A stretch of 64,000 bases of DNA from NCBI RefSeq assembly GCF_000817785.2, contig NZ_JTCM02000021.1, positions 1-64,000 on the forward strand, in the 5' to 3' direction. The number at the start of each line of letters is the position of its first letter. The first letter of the stretch is position 1. Both the position numbers and the translations under genes were made by a program. This document shows, piece after piece, positions 26,844 to 35,806 of this stretch. Source of the DNA: Hassallia byssoidea VB512170. Its GTDB lineage: Bacteria > Cyanobacteriota > Cyanobacteriia > Cyanobacteriales > Nostocaceae. The notes below the pieces were generated by a model that worked only from the letters and a program-made list of their open reading frames with translations, was not told where the DNA came from and ran no database searches.

Positions 26844-28619
26844 TTATCGTTTTTCTAGGTATTCTAGGAATTTTCTCGTATCTGCAAGCAAGCGATCGCC
26901 CCAGAGATTTTGCTTGAGAAATTCTACATTTTCATAACGTCTATCCCGACGAATTGCTGTTTCTGCTAACTTTTGACTTTGTTGGCGATCGCCTTGACTA
27001 TATAACGCCACCGCAAGAGCAAATTGGCTTTCTGGGTTTGGTAGATAAGGATTGGTTTCTACAACAGCTTGCCATTGTCTCATTGCTCCTGCAATATTGC
27101 CCTGTTCGTATTTGATTAAGCCGATGTTGTTCAGAGAATTTAATGATATTTGCGAGGATGTTGCATTTTGAGCGCTGGCTTTTTGATACTGGGTAATTGC
27201 TTCGGATAATTTACCTTGTCTGTGGTAAACTACTCCCAAACTAAACAATGACCCAGCTTCATTTGGTTTGAATTTTAAACCCGCTTCTAAAGATTCGGCA
27301 GCAGCTTTGTCGTTTTGTTGTTGCAAGTAAACTGAAGCTAAAGCAAATAAAACATCGCCGTTTTTTGGGTTAAGAGATTTTGCCCGATCAAGAGCAGCGA
27401 TCGCATTATCATATTGCTTGTTTTTTAAGTATAAAATACCTAACATAGACCAAACTTCATCATTCTTAGGAGCTAATACAGTAGCTGCTCGCATTTGCTT
27501 GAAATATGATTCAGATATAGAATCAATATATTTGATGATTCCAGCTATTTGTTTAACTATTTTTAAGCCTTCTTTCTGAGCAGATTCAGCATCGAATTGT
27601 TGGAATTGCTTAAAATCATTCAATGCTGCATCTTCATTTCCCGAAAGGAGTAGATTTCCTCGATAAAGATAAGCTGGGGCGTAGTTGGGATTGAGGCGAA
27701 TGGCTTCGGTGTAATCGGCTATTGCTTTTTGGCTGTCATACAATTGGGCGCGAATATTACCGCGTGCTGCGTAAGCTTCAGCATAATTGGGATTAAGGCG
27801 AATTGCCTCAGTTAAATCATTGATTGCACCTACATAATCTCTATTTAAATACTTTTGATTGGCTTTGATAAATAAATCATCCTCTTTTGGCGCAGTCGCA
27901 ATAGTACTTGGCGCACGCACACCAATATCGATTCCGATAGATGCTATTTGCCGCAAAGCCGTGTTAATATCAGTTCCCAAACCTCCAGCAATCACAAGTT
28001 GCTGCTGATTTGTTTCGGAGCGATCGCTTACACCTCTACCGTGAACGCCGACAACATCACCCTGCTCATTTAATACAGGACCGCCACTCATCCCGGATGA
28101 AGTCGGTACGCTGTAAGCTAAGTTATAACCATCACGCTGTGGCGAAGCGTTAGCACTTACCTGTCCTTTAATCAAACTATATTCCGGGTTAGTGATTGCT
28201 GAAGTTTTTGCCGGAAATCCAGCCACATAAACTGTTGTTGTGCGCGTCACGCGATCGGAATTGCCAATTTTCGCTGCGCTGTAACTTTTGTTGCTGCTAA
28301 ACTCAACAACCGCTAAGTCAACATCTTGCAAGCGTTTGGCAATGTTAATTGCATAGCTTTGTTTGTCAGGGCTAAATATTTGATATTGTTTTGCGTCTTT
28401 CACCACATGATAAGCAGTGAGGACGGTGTAAGAATTACCAGCACGTTTGATAATAACACCCGAACCGGAATTACCGGGGTTTTGACTGTCAACAATTCGC
28501 ACGGTGATTTCTCTGCCAATCTTTTCTACTTCTTGTGCAGATATGGCTAGTGCGGCTTGCGATACCAATACGATTGATGCGCCGATTAATACAGGTGAAA
28601 GAGCGTAGTAATATTTCAT
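26844..28619 (-). CDS. Secreted trypsin-like protease with TPR repeats (copy 1)
   Basis: A 591-residue exported protein. The signal peptide is MKYYYALSPVLIGASIVLVS, with cleavage likely after AALA. A trypsin-like domain (about 25-215) keeps the triad: His in VLTAYHVVKDAKQYQ, Asp in LQDVDLAVVEFSS and Ser in SGMSGGPVLNEQGDVVG. Residues about 245-330 and 370-560 are tetratricopeptide repeats (AIRLNPNYAEAYAARGNI and similar), which usually bind peptide partners. It is a paralog of the next minus-strand gene at 29303, with the same start and triad context. Likely periplasmic; the target protein is unknown. Confidence 0.88.
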   Translation of the reverse strand: MKYYYALSPVLIGASIVLVSQAALAISAQEVEKIGREITVRIVDSQNPGNSGSGVIIKRAGNSYTVLTAYHVVKDAKQYQIFSPDKQSYAINIAKRLQDVDLAVVEFSSNKSYSAAKIGNSDRVTRTTTVYVAGFPAKTSAITNPEYSLIKGQVSANASPQRDGYNLAYSVPTSSGMSGGPVLNEQGDVVGVHGRGVSDRSETNQQQLVIAGGLGTDINTALRQIASIGIDIGVRAPSTIATAPKEDDLFIKANQKYLNRDYVGAINDLTEAIRLNPNYAEAYAARGNIRAQLYDSQKAIADYTEAIRLNPNYAPAYLYRGNLLLSGNEDAALNDFKQFQQFDAESAQKEGLKIVKQIAGIIKYIDSISESYFKQMRAATVLAPKNDEVWSMLGILYLKNKQYDNAIAALDRAKSLNPKNGDVLFALASVYLQQQNDKAAAESLEAGLKFKPNEAGSLFSLGVVYHRQGKLSEAITQYQKASAQNATSSQISLNSLNNIGLIKYEQGNIAGAMRQWQAVVETNPYLPNPESQFALAVALYSQGDRQQSQKLAETAIRRDRRYENVEFLKQNLWGDRLLADTRKFLEYLEKR

Positions 28620-28824
28620 TTGATTAATCTAGTTTTGTAATTTTGTGATATCGGGTGCAAAGAAATCATATTTTGGCAAGAAATAGGCGAGCGTGTAAAG
28701 ATAACATCAGAGTTATAGCATTATCGCAGTTTGGTATAAATAAGCGATCGCCCTCGTGTTGGTTTTCTAGATATTTTGCCCTGGGATGGTCTGGGGCAGA
28801 ATGAAAACCGCACACAAGGGCGAT

Positions 28825-28950
28825 CGCTTCTGTTTTCATAACGACAACTTGAGGGTTGGTAACGACAGCTTCTGTTTCATAAGTAAAGCAAAGAGCGTTG
28901 GTAACGACAGCTTTGATTTTCATAACGACAGCTTATGTATTGGTAACGAC
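28825..28950. repeat. Degenerate tandem repeat with GGTAACGACAGCTT core
   Basis: GGTAACGACAGCTT and the related CATAACGACAGCTT alternate four to five times, separated by CTGTTTCATAAG-like spacers. It lies in the 683-bp gap between the two trypsin-TPR genes and has no credible coding frame. Confidence 0.65.
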
Positions 28951-29153
28951 TCGCTTGCATCAAATACAGACCTAACCCCCCTACCCCCCTTCCCGATGCG
29001 GGAAGGGGGGAAATTCTCCCTCCCCTTGTAGGGGAGGGACGACCTTATTGGTAACGACTCGCTTGCATCAAATACAGACCTAACCCCCCTACCCCCCTTC
29101 CCGATGCGGGAAGGGGGGAAAATTCTCCCTCCCCTTGTAGGGGAGGGACGACT
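28939..29153. repeat. 108-bp tandem duplication containing a GGGAAGGGGGG hairpin
   Basis: Two near-identical copies, 28939-29046 and 29047-29153, start ATTGGTAACGACTCGCTTGC. Each contains CCCCCCTTCCCGATGCGGG and a second C/G palindrome (CTCCCCTTGTAGGGGAG). A following hairpin GACTTTGCCGCAAGGCAAAG ends the block. No coding function. Confidence 0.85.
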
Positions 29154-29302
29154 TTGCCGCAAGGCAAAGTCAGGGAGAGGTCAGAGTGTATTGGATTCAA
29201 TTGCAAACCGCACCTTTCCTACGGGGTAGGGTAAGCGATCGCACTACAACTACCCTACTTTTAACGCTTTTTCAGATCGCCTTCTTCCCCATCATCCTAA
29301 AC

Positions 29303-30913
29303 CTACTGCTGAATCTTTCTAATTACCTCCAACGCTTTTTGGTAATCAGCAGTTCTTCCTTGTTGTTGAAATAGTTCAGCCGCTTTTTGTAAATCATTAA
29401 TTGCCCCTTGCTTATCTCCCAACTGATAGCGGACTAGACCCCGGTTGCCGTAGGCTTCGGCAAAGTTGGGATTAATCGTCAGGGCAGAGTTATAATCAGC
29501 AACAGCCCCTTGCAAGTCTTTTAAATCTTTGCGGGCATTACCCCGGTTATTGTAAGCGATCGCATAGTTGGGATTAATCGTCAGGGCAGAGTTGTAATCA
29601 GCAACAGCTCCTTGCAAGTCTTTTAAATCATAGCGGACAACACCCAGGTTATAGTAAGCTTGAGCATAGTTGGGATTAATTAAGAGGGCAGAGTTGTAAT
29701 CAGCAACAGCTCCTTGCAAGTCATTTAAATCATAGCGGACAACACCCCGGTTATTGTAAGCTAAAGCATAGTTGGGATTAATCTTGATAGCTTGGGTGTA
29801 ATCAGCGATCGCTCCTTGCAAGTCTTTTAATTCTTTGCGGACTAGACCCAGGTTATAGTAAGCGATCGCATAGTTGGGATTAATCTTGATAGCTTGGGTG
29901 TAATCAGCAACAGCCCCTTGCAAGTCTTTTAAATCTTTGCGGGCAACACCCCGGTTGTTGTAGACTTCGGCATAGTTGGGATTAATCTTAATAGCAGAGT
30001 TGTAATCAGCAACAGCCCCTTGCAAGTCTTTTAATTCATGAAGGACTATACCCCGGTCGTTGTAGGCATCGGCGTAGTTGGGATTAAGGCGAATTGCCTC
30101 TGTGTAGTCTGCGATCGCCCCTTTAAAGTCTTTATCCCGATACTTTTGATCGGCTTTAATAAAGAAGTCATCAGCTTTCGGTGCAGCAGCAACATTTATA
30201 CTCGGTGGACGCACTCCCACATCCACCCCCACCGCGATCAACTGCCGCAATGCTGAATAAATAGTAGTGCCTAAACCTGTAATTATCTTACTCTCGCTTT
30301 TTTCTGTGATACTTTCCTCATCTGCCCTACCGTGAATTGCTATCAGTTCCCCTTGTTCATTCAACACCGCACCGCCGCTCATACCTTTTCGCGTTACGTT
30401 ATCATAAAGGATGTTGTAACCTTCACGTTGTGCTGCACCGTTAGCGTTTACCTGTCCTTTATTGAGAAAATAATCGGGGTTGCTAATACTTGCTGACTTC
30501 GCGGGATATCCAGCTACATAAACAGTAGTAGTTCGCGTCGCTTTGTCAGAATCGCCGATTTTCGCGACTTTATAACTGTTGCTACTGCTAAAGGAGGCGA
30601 TCGCCAAGTCACCTTCTTTATCTAAAGGTTTGATATTATTAACTGCATAACTTTGCAAAGAAGGCAAGATAATTTGATATTTTGTCGCAGCTTTCACCAC
30701 ATGATATGCCGTCAGCACAGTGTAAGTATTGCCAGCACGCTTGATAATTACTCCCGAACCTGCAATACTCGGATTTTGAGCATCAACAATCCGCACGGTA
30801 ATTTCTTTACCAATCTGTTCTACCTCTTGTGCAGATAATCCTAGTGCAACTTGCGATATTAATACTATCGATACACCAATTACCGCAGGTGAAAGCGCGT
30901 AATAATATTTCAT
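29303..30913 (-). CDS. Secreted trypsin-like protease with TPR array (copy 2)
   Basis: A 536-residue paralog of the 26844 protein. The signal peptide is MKYYYALSPAVIGVSIVLIS. The protease domain (about 25-215) keeps His in VLTAYHVVKAATKYQ, Asp in DKEGDLAIASFSSS and Ser in RKGMSGGAVLNEQGE. The C-terminal half is a run of about eight 34-residue TPR units with nearly the same wording (KDLQGAVADYNSALTINPNY), far more uniform than in copy 1. This indicates recent expansion by unequal recombination. Likely periplasmic, role unknown. A GTAGAGACG hairpin repeat lies upstream of it. Confidence 0.88.
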   Translation of the reverse strand: MKYYYALSPAVIGVSIVLISQVALGLSAQEVEQIGKEITVRIVDAQNPSIAGSGVIIKRAGNTYTVLTAYHVVKAATKYQIILPSLQSYAVNNIKPLDKEGDLAIASFSSSNSYKVAKIGDSDKATRTTTVYVAGYPAKSASISNPDYFLNKGQVNANGAAQREGYNILYDNVTRKGMSGGAVLNEQGELIAIHGRADEESITEKSESKIITGLGTTIYSALRQLIAVGVDVGVRPPSINVAAAPKADDFFIKADQKYRDKDFKGAIADYTEAIRLNPNYADAYNDRGIVLHELKDLQGAVADYNSAIKINPNYAEVYNNRGVARKDLKDLQGAVADYTQAIKINPNYAIAYYNLGLVRKELKDLQGAIADYTQAIKINPNYALAYNNRGVVRYDLNDLQGAVADYNSALLINPNYAQAYYNLGVVRYDLKDLQGAVADYNSALTINPNYAIAYNNRGNARKDLKDLQGAVADYNSALTINPNFAEAYGNRGLVRYQLGDKQGAINDLQKAAELFQQQGRTADYQKALEVIRKIQQ

Positions 30914-30957
30914 ATTATGTCTGTTTAATTAATACTAATAAAAAGATTACAACCATC

Positions 30958-30986
30958 GTAGAGACGTTTCATCGGAACGTCTCTAC
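30958..30986. repeat. GTAGAGACGTT hairpin repeat
   Basis: GTAGAGACGTT pairs with AACGTCTCTAC around a short loop. It belongs to the second hairpin family of the window and lies 16 bases beyond the stop codon of the Uma2 gene at 31003. Confidence 0.8.
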
Positions 30987-31002
30987 AATATTTGGAATCG
31001 AT

Positions 31003-31818
31003 TTACTCTGATAATAAAGTATCAGGATCGATGCCTTGAGATTGCAAATAGGCAATAAGTTTTTCTTTCTGCTGACGTTCTTGTTCAGCGCGTTGGCTTT
31101 CTTGTTCAGCGCGATCGCGTTCTTGTTCAGCACGTTGGCGTTCTTGTTCAGCGCGTTGGCTTTCTTGTTCTACCCTTTCTACTGCCCACGGCAACAAATT
31201 ACCTGACTCATCCCACCAGCGCAACCAGTAACCCGTTCTAGCTTCTTTTGTTCCTTGCCAAGTCCCTAAAAATAACCTCATTGAATCAATCCAATGAAGT
31301 CCATCAGAATTAGGTTGCTGCAATTCATATCGTCCATTTTCGAGTTGGTAAAATTCTAATAACCCCCCATTTGGGTCAAAAATTATGTAAATGGGAACTT
31401 TGAGAATTTGCTCGTAGAAAAACCATTTTCCAGGGGGATAAGTTCGTTTAACTGAATATTCTCCTCCATCGCTATCGGAAATAAATTCCATCACAATTGC
31501 GGGAATATCACCTTCTAAATTCGGTGTATAGCTTTTGCGTTCTCCTAAATTTTGATTAACAGTTGCAACATAAATCCAATCAGGTGCTTTCGCGATAAAT
31601 TGTCCATTTAAAGTAGCGCAAAGAGCAAAGTTTGACGCAATCAACATTTGAGGTTGAATAAATCCTGCAAGTTCTAAAATTTCACGCAAAGCACCAGCTA
31701 AAACTGGTTGTGATGTATTTTCCACAGGTTTATCCTCAAGTTGAAAATCTTCTGGTAAAGCTTCCCAAGAAATTACCAGTTCAGTCAAAGATTTTCCTTC
31801 ACCGATTTGGGTTGCCAT
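31003..31818 (-). CDS. Uma2-family protein with C-terminal coiled coil
   Basis: A 271-residue member of the Uma2 (DUF820) restriction-endonuclease-like family, very abundant in cyanobacteria. The core contains PAIVMEFISDSDGGEYSVKR and VPIYIIFDPNGGLLEFYQLE, consistent with a PD-(D/E)XK nuclease fold although activity in this large family is unproven. The C-terminal 55 residues are a regular charged repeat (QRAEQERDRAEQESQRAEQE), a seven-residue coiled coil that could drive oligomerisation. It has no adjacent partner. The 317-bp region upstream contains a short palindrome (GGGGGTTTCCCCC near 31930) and no gene. Confidence 0.85.
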   Translation of the reverse strand: MATQIGEGKSLTELVISWEALPEDFQLEDKPVENTSQPVLAGALREILELAGFIQPQMLIASNFALCATLNGQFIAKAPDWIYVATVNQNLGERKSYTPNLEGDIPAIVMEFISDSDGGEYSVKRTYPPGKWFFYEQILKVPIYIIFDPNGGLLEFYQLENGRYELQQPNSDGLHWIDSMRLFLGTWQGTKEARTGYWLRWWDESGNLLPWAVERVEQESQRAEQERQRAEQERDRAEQESQRAEQERQQKEKLIAYLQSQGIDPDTLLSE

Positions 31819-32135
31819 AAATGCTGCCTTTTTGTGGAATTGCTTTTATTTTATCGGCGTGAGGTTTTTTCGTAGCTTTTTTCAACGCAGAGGAACGCTA
31901 AGGTTAGCGCAGCGAAAAGTGTGGTCTTGGGGGTTTCCCCCATGAACAACTTTTCAAGACAAAGTTACGCAGAGTCTTCTTTTGTGATTTTCGCGATTCT
32001 CTTCCTTATGAGCCTTGACTATTTGCATCACTCGTGAATTTCATATACATGTGGTATTCACAGAATCCAAGAGTCAAAATAGAAAATATACGCTTTGCTA
32101 AAAAAGCCTCGCCTTAAAACTGGAGTCTGTCATCA
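31819..32135. other. Gene-free spacer between Uma2 and putA
   Basis: Divergent promoter region for the Uma2 and putA genes. It holds a GGGGGTTTCCCCC palindrome (about 31928-31940) flanked by CGCAGAGG/CGCAGAG repeat debris, and nothing else that I can assign. Confidence 0.5.
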
Positions 32136-35100
32136 GTGGTATTACAAGTAGAAAAAAGCACTTACGAAGCGAAAACTCAAGAAATCGCCAAACAGCTTTT
32201 AGCAGCGACGCAAGAAAATCGCTCTTTCTTCGCTTCTCTGCGCGATCAAATGCGCTGGGATGATAAATTGCTAGCTTGGGCGATGAGCAATCCTGGATTG
32301 CGGGTGCAGCTATTTCGCTTTATCGATACTTTACCCGCTTTACACAGTAAAGCAGAAATCGCCGCGCATTTGCAAGAATATTTGGGAGATGAATCTGTAG
32401 AGTTACCGGCTGCTCTCAAAGGAATGCTAAACTTTGCTAACCCTGATTCTATGCCGGGACAAGTTGCTGCGACAACCGTCGGGACAGCGGTTGAAACTCT
32501 AGCGCATAAATATATTTCTGGGGAAAATATTAAACAAGTCATTAAAACTGTTGAGAAACTGCGTAAAGAAAAAATGGCTTTCACCATTGATTTGCTGGGT
32601 GAAGCGGTAATTACTGAAACTGAAGCGCAGTTTTATCTTGACCGTTATTTGGAATTGATGCAACAACTTGTAGAAGCATCTAAGAGTTGGAATAAAGTTC
32701 CGGCAATTGATGAAGCTGATGTGGCAAAAGTCCAGGTTTCTGTAAAGTTAACCGCGTTTTATTCGCAATTTGACCCGTTAGATGCTATAGGTAGTGAAGA
32801 GCGAGTAAGTTCGCGGATTCGTACTTTGTTACGTCGTGCGAAAGAGTTGGGTGCTGCTGTTCACTTTGATATGGAACAGTACGCTTATAAAAACTTAACT
32901 TTTAGCATCTTGAAAAAAATCTTGCTGGAAGACGAGTTTAAGCAACGCACAGATATTGGGATGACAATTCAAGCGTATCTGCGTGACAGTGAGGAAGATG
33001 CACGTAACTTGATTGCCTGGGCAAAACAGCGCGGTTATCCGATTACAATTCGTTTGGTGAAAGGCGCGTATTGGGATCAGGAAACAATTAAAGCTGCACA
33101 AAAACACTGGCAACAACCAGTTTACAATGATAAGGCAGCAACGGATGCGAATTTTGAAACGATAACGCAGTTGTTGCTGGAGAATCATGAATATGTGTAT
33201 GCTGCTATTGGTAGTCATAATGTACGATCGCAAGCCAGAGCGATCGCTATAGCTGAAAGTTTAAATGTCCCCCGGCGTTGCTTTGAAATGCAAGTTCTCT
33301 ACGGTATGGGTGATAAACTAGCTTCAGCGTTGGTTGATAGAGGTTATCGAGTTCGAGTTTACTGTCCTTATGGGGAGTTGTTGCCGGGAATGGCGTATTT
33401 AATTCGCCGTTTGTTGGAAAATACGGCAAATAGTTCGTTTTTGCGGCAAAATATGGAAAATCGCCCGGTTGAGGAGTTAATTGCTGCGCCTAATTTAGAA
33501 TTGTCTCACGCAAAGGCAAGGCAGCGCGTTGCGGGGGTGGAGGAGTTTGTAGCGACTGCCGCGCAGAGGCGCAAAGAAGAGGAGGAGGGTTTTGCTGGTG
33601 TGGCTGATACGGATTATGCTGAGGAAAAAGCAATAAAGCTTTCTCAGCAAGCTTTACAAGATGTGCGTCGGCAGTTTGGCAAGACTTATTTACCTTTGGT
33701 GAATGGGGAGTATGTCCAAACTCAGGATTTTGTTGATTCTGTTAATCCGTCGAATTTTAGCGAAATAGTTGGGAAAATTGGGCTTCTGAGTGTGGAACAA
33801 GCAGAAGAAGCGATGAAAGCTGCTAAATCTGCTTTTCCTGCTTGGAGGAAAACTCCGGTGAAGCGACGTGCGGAGATTTTGCGGAAAGCTGGGGATTTGA
33901 TGGAACAACGCCGCGCTGAGTTTTCCGCTTGGATTGTTTTGGAAGTCGGTAAGCCTGTGCGGGAAGCGGATGCGGAGGTTTCTGAGGCGATAGATTTTTG
34001 TCGCTACTATGCGGATGAGATGGAACGGTTGGATAAAGGTGTTAATTACGACGTTCCGGGGGAAAATAATCGTTATATTTACCAACCACGAGGAATTGCG
34101 GTGGTGATTTCGCCTTGGAATTTTCCTTTGGCGATCGCTTGCGGAATGACTGTTGCTGCTTTGGTTGCGGGTAATTGCACGCTTCTCAAACCGGCGGAAA
34201 CTTCTTCTGTAATTGCCGCTAAACTTACAGAAGTCTTGGTTGAAGCGGGAATACCTAAAGGTGTTTTTCAATACGTTCCGGGTAAGGGTTCGCAAGTCGG
34301 CGCTTATTTGGTGAATCATGTTGATACTCATGTCATCGCTTTTACAGGTTCGCAAGAAGTAGGTTGTCGAATTTACGCAGAAGCGGCAATTCTCAAACCC
34401 GGTCAAAAGCATATGAAACGGGTAATTGCGGAGATGGGAGGCAAGAATGCGATTGTTGTGGATGAAAGTGCTGATTTAGACGCGGCTGTTTTGGGAGTTG
34501 TCCAATCGGCGTTTGGTTACAGCGGACAAAAATGTTCTGCTTGTTCGCGTGTAATTGTGGTTGAACCGATTTATAATACCTTTGTGGAGCGCTTTGTCGA
34601 AGCGACAAAATCGTTGAATATTGGCGAGGCTGAGTTACCAAGTACTCAAGTCGGACCATGTATTGATGCTGCGGCACGCGATCGCATCCGCGAGTATATT
34701 GAAAAAGGACACGCTGAAGCAAAAGCTGCTTTGGAAATGCCAGCGCCCGATAATGGCTATTTTATCGGACCTGTGATATTTAGTGAAGTATCGCCAGATT
34801 CAACAATTGCTCAACAAGAGATTTTTGGTCCAGTTGTTGCGGTAATTCGCGTGAAGGATTTTGAGGAAGCGTTGGAAGTTGCGAATGGGACAAATTATGC
34901 TTTGACTGGAGGACTTTATTCAAGAACTCCTTCGCACATTGAACAAGCGCAGTCAGAGTTTGAAGTCGGGAATTTGTACGTTAATCGCAATATTACAGGT
35001 GCGATCGTTGCCCGTCAACCGTTTGGTGGTTTTAAGCTTTCGGGGGTGGGTTCTAAGGCTGGAGGACCAGATTACCTGTTACAATTCTTGGAACCGCGCA

Positions 35101-35156
35101 CAATAACGGAAAATATTCAACGTCAAGGTTTTGCACCGATTGAGGGTGCAGATTAA
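32136..35156 (+). CDS. putA: PutA: proline dehydrogenase / glutamate-semialdehyde dehydrogenase
   Basis: A 1006-residue bifunctional enzyme oxidising proline to glutamate. The proline dehydrogenase barrel (about 70-440) contains HFDMEQYAYKNLTFS, TIRLVKGAYWDQETIK and GSHNVRSQARAIAIAE, which contact FAD. The aldehyde dehydrogenase domain (about 510-1000) contains ISPWNFPLAIACGMTVAAL, the catalytic Glu in IAEMGGKNAIVVDES, and Cys in SGQKCSACSRVIVV. It lacks the N-terminal ribbon-helix-helix DNA-binding domain of enterobacterial PutA, so it should not act as its own repressor. GTG start. The linker (about 463-480) contains a stretch matching a noncoding repeat found 1.7 kb downstream. Confidence 0.94.
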   Translation: MVLQVEKSTYEAKTQEIAKQLLAATQENRSFFASLRDQMRWDDKLLAWAMSNPGLRVQLFRFIDTLPALHSKAEIAAHLQEYLGDESVELPAALKGMLNFANPDSMPGQVAATTVGTAVETLAHKYISGENIKQVIKTVEKLRKEKMAFTIDLLGEAVITETEAQFYLDRYLELMQQLVEASKSWNKVPAIDEADVAKVQVSVKLTAFYSQFDPLDAIGSEERVSSRIRTLLRRAKELGAAVHFDMEQYAYKNLTFSILKKILLEDEFKQRTDIGMTIQAYLRDSEEDARNLIAWAKQRGYPITIRLVKGAYWDQETIKAAQKHWQQPVYNDKAATDANFETITQLLLENHEYVYAAIGSHNVRSQARAIAIAESLNVPRRCFEMQVLYGMGDKLASALVDRGYRVRVYCPYGELLPGMAYLIRRLLENTANSSFLRQNMENRPVEELIAAPNLELSHAKARQRVAGVEEFVATAAQRRKEEEEGFAGVADTDYAEEKAIKLSQQALQDVRRQFGKTYLPLVNGEYVQTQDFVDSVNPSNFSEIVGKIGLLSVEQAEEAMKAAKSAFPAWRKTPVKRRAEILRKAGDLMEQRRAEFSAWIVLEVGKPVREADAEVSEAIDFCRYYADEMERLDKGVNYDVPGENNRYIYQPRGIAVVISPWNFPLAIACGMTVAALVAGNCTLLKPAETSSVIAAKLTEVLVEAGIPKGVFQYVPGKGSQVGAYLVNHVDTHVIAFTGSQEVGCRIYAEAAILKPGQKHMKRVIAEMGGKNAIVVDESADLDAAVLGVVQSAFGYSGQKCSACSRVIVVEPIYNTFVERFVEATKSLNIGEAELPSTQVGPCIDAAARDRIREYIEKGHAEAKAALEMPAPDNGYFIGPVIFSEVSPDSTIAQQEIFGPVVAVIRVKDFEEALEVANGTNYALTGGLYSRTPSHIEQAQSEFEVGNLYVNRNITGAIVARQPFGGFKLSGVGSKAGGPDYLLQFLEPRTITENIQRQGFAPIEGAD

Positions 35157-35162
35157 TCTAGG

Positions 35163-35188
35163 GGTGGGGTTTCCCCACCTCATTTTAT
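35163..35188 (+). terminator. Hairpin terminator after putA
   Basis: GGTGGGG (35163-35169) pairs with CCCCACC (35173-35179), followed by TCATTTTAT. It lies six bases after the putA stop codon. Confidence 0.65.
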
Positions 35189-35272
35189 ATCGAACCGCAG
35201 AGGCGCAGAGGAGCCAGCGCCTTGCGGGGGTGGAGGAGTTTGTGGCGACTGGCGTGGCGCAGAGAGAGTTTG

Positions 35273-35707
35273 ATGAGTGATTTAGTTATTAGGTTAGCGG
35301 ATTTGTCTTTTGAGTTTTCGCAGATTAAGGCTATTAGAAAAATCGTTTTTCAAGAGGAACAAGGGGTAGAAGAAGATTTAGAGTTTGATGGTAAAGATGA
35401 AATATGCGACCATTTGATTGCTTTTTTGGATGATAAAGCTGTGGGAACGGCGAGGATAAGATATTTGGATGATAAAACTGTCAAAATAGAAAGGCTTGCT
35501 GTTTTATCTACGGCTAGAGGTCAAGGTATTGGTAAGAAAATTATAAATGAGGCGTTGTTAATTATAGCAAACAAGAAGATTCCGGAAGTTGTGATTAACG
35601 CCCAAGAGTATGTAAAAAATTTATACTACAAATTGGGTTTTGCCGAAGAGGGAGAAATATTTATAGAAGCGGGTATTCCCCATGTCAAAATGAGGAAAAA
35701 ATTGTAG
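35273..35707 (+). CDS. GNAT-family N-acetyltransferase
   Basis: A 144-residue acetyltransferase starting at ATG 35273 (MSDLVIRLADLSFEF). The frame extends 17 codons further upstream, but that part is repeat sequence (MRGWRSLWRLAW) and I exclude it. Motif A is IERLAVLSTARGQGIGKKII, with the acetyl-CoA loop RGQGIG, followed by NAQEYVKNLYYKLGF. The early part (VFQEEQGVEEDLEFDGKDE) resembles the ElaA-like subgroup. The substrate is unknown. Its TAG stop is the TAG inside the next hairpin repeat (GTAGAGACGTT). Confidence 0.88.
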   Translation: MSDLVIRLADLSFEFSQIKAIRKIVFQEEQGVEEDLEFDGKDEICDHLIAFLDDKAVGTARIRYLDDKTVKIERLAVLSTARGQGIGKKIINEALLIIANKKIPEVVINAQEYVKNLYYKLGFAEEGEIFIEAGIPHVKMRKKL

Positions 35708-35732
35708 AGACGTTCCGGTGCAACGTCTGTAC
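35704..35732. repeat. GTAGAGACGTT hairpin repeat overlapping a stop codon
   Basis: GTAGAGACGTT pairs with AACGTCTGTAC (one mismatch). The TAG at 35705-35707 is the stop codon of the upstream GNAT gene. Confidence 0.8.
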
Positions 35733-35806
35733 CAAAGTTAGGATTTTATATGAATTTATAATTTATAATTCTTCATTTTTAACCGATCGCAGAAGCGAAG
35801 CGATTT

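Noticed and set aside
33690-34412. 240-codon frame antisense to putA
   Set aside because: Composition (Arg/Ser/Phe/Asn rich) is the mirror of the aldehyde dehydrogenase codons; putA on the other strand is fully intact and conserved.
35222-35272. Upstream extension of the GNAT gene to 35222
   Set aside because: The extra codons are a dispersed repeat (Trp/Arg rich) and the ATG at 35273 begins the conserved fold.
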